From Hyphomicrobiales bacterium (GTDB lineage Bacteria; Pseudomonadota; Alphaproteobacteria; Rhizobiales; Beijerinckiaceae): 36,000 nt of DNA. The stretch lies in NCBI GenBank assembly GCA_027487245.1, contig JAIYDY010000060.1, positions 1-36,000 on the forward strand. Direction: 5' to 3'. The position numbers were made by a program, and so were the translations under genes. Positions 35,582 through 36,000 of the stretch are shown here, one piece after another; position 1 is the first letter of the stretch; each line of letters begins with the position of its first letter. The notes below the pieces were generated by a model, which saw only the letters and a list, made by a program, of their open reading frames with translations, was not told the origin of the DNA and did no database searches.

Positions 35582-36000
35582 ATGACCGACACCACCTCGC
35601 CCGACCCAAGGCCGGCCGCCGGCGCAGCCGCCAGCACCGCACCCCTGGCCGAACACCAGCGCCGCCGCACCTTCGCGATCATCTCGCACCCGGACGCGGG
35701 GAAAACCACGCTGACCGAGAAGCTGCTGATGTTCGGCGGCGCGATCCAGCTTGCCGGAGAGGTCAAGGCCAAGGCCGGCCGCCGCCAGACCTCCTCGGAC
35801 TGGATGAAGATCGAGCGCCAGCGCGGCATTTCGGTCGTCACCTCGGTGATGACCTTCGAGCATGGCGGCTGTGTCTACAACCTGCTCGACACGCCGGGCC
35901 ACGAGGACTTCTCGGACGACACCTATCGCACGCTGACGGCGGTCGATTCCGCCGTGATGGTGATCGACGCCGCCAAGGGCATCGAGGCGCGCACCAAGAA
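35582..36000 (+). CDS. prfC: Peptide chain release factor 3 (5' part)
   Basis: The first 139 codons of a translational GTPase, cut by the window end. The G1 motif [15 protein letters not shown] is preceded by RRTFAIIS. The next parts, [27 protein letters not shown] (read in segments) and the G3 motif [16 protein letters not shown], are diagnostic for RF3 rather than EF-G. RF3 recycles RF1/RF2 from the ribosome after peptide release. The N-terminal 25 residues ([19 protein letters not shown]) are an unusual Ala/Pro-rich extension, and the ribosome site before the ATG is weak. Confidence 0.93.
   Translation, partial: MTDTTSPDPRPAAGAAASTAPLAEHQRRRTFAIISHPDAGKTTLTEKLLMFGGAIQLAGEVKAKAGRRQTSSDWMKIERQRGISVVTSVMTFEHGGCVYNLLDTPGHEDFSDDTYRTLTAVDSAVMVIDAAKGIEARTK

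Overview
The window is a high-GC (mid-60s % by eye), densely packed chromosomal segment of an alphaproteobacterium, most likely of the order Hyphomicrobiales (Rhizobiales). The reasons are the fused HyuA/HyuB 5-oxoprolinase, the petA-petB-petC cytochrome bc1 operon with apt and PetP/PetR-type regulators close by, the rplY-pth-ychF block next to prs, the uvrC-pgsA-moaD-moaE order, and small alphaproteobacterial families (DUF6481, GlsB/YeaQ, DUF1003). No rRNA, tRNA, CRISPR array, transposase, integrase or complete prophage is visible.

Layout. 1-4.1 kb: a truncated TRAP small permease gene (minus) divergent from a large 5-oxoprolinase-type gene (plus). 4.1-6.3 kb: an accessory patch with a GlsB-type membrane protein, a decayed duplicate of the oxoprolinase 3' end, an AT-rich gene with a HEPN-like RNTVMH motif, and an unrecognised ORF. 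6.3-9.7 kb: phytase-like secreted esterase, SDR oxidoreductase, TetR regulator, CsaA. 9.7-13.2 kb (minus): tandem-MaoC hydratase, ychF, pth, rplY. 13.4-15.3 kb (plus): two exported proteins, OmpA-like and double AprI/Inh-like. 15.4-17.2 kb (minus): a second displaced gene tail (prs), lysE, then intact prs. 17.4-21.2 kb (plus): uvrC with a palindromic insert inside its frame, ybjQ, pgsA, moaD, moaE. 21.2-26.2 kb: DUF1003 protein, ilvE, then MarR/response regulator/histidine kinase, then apt. 26.4-29.5 kb: small membrane protein and the bc1 operon. 29.7-35.4 kb: ABC exporter, MBL-fold hydrolase, two small Ala/Lys-rich proteins, cspA, hemolysin-III-like protein. From 35.6 kb: 5' part of prfC, cut by the window end.

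Most genes are housekeeping: translation (pth, ychF, rplY, csaA, prfC), nucleotide supply (prs, apt), repair (uvrC), phospholipid synthesis (pgsA), molybdopterin synthesis (moaD/moaE), branched-chain amino acids (ilvE) and respiration (petABC with a probable regulatory triad).

The most unusual features are structural. Two unrelated genes (the oxoprolinase and prs) are each followed by one cargo gene and then by a diverged copy of their own last 100-150 bp. This repeated architecture suggests gene acquisition by homology on one side and illegitimate joining on the other. The AT-rich HEPN-motif gene lies directly after one of these scars. A repeat-type palindrome has also been accommodated in frame inside uvrC.
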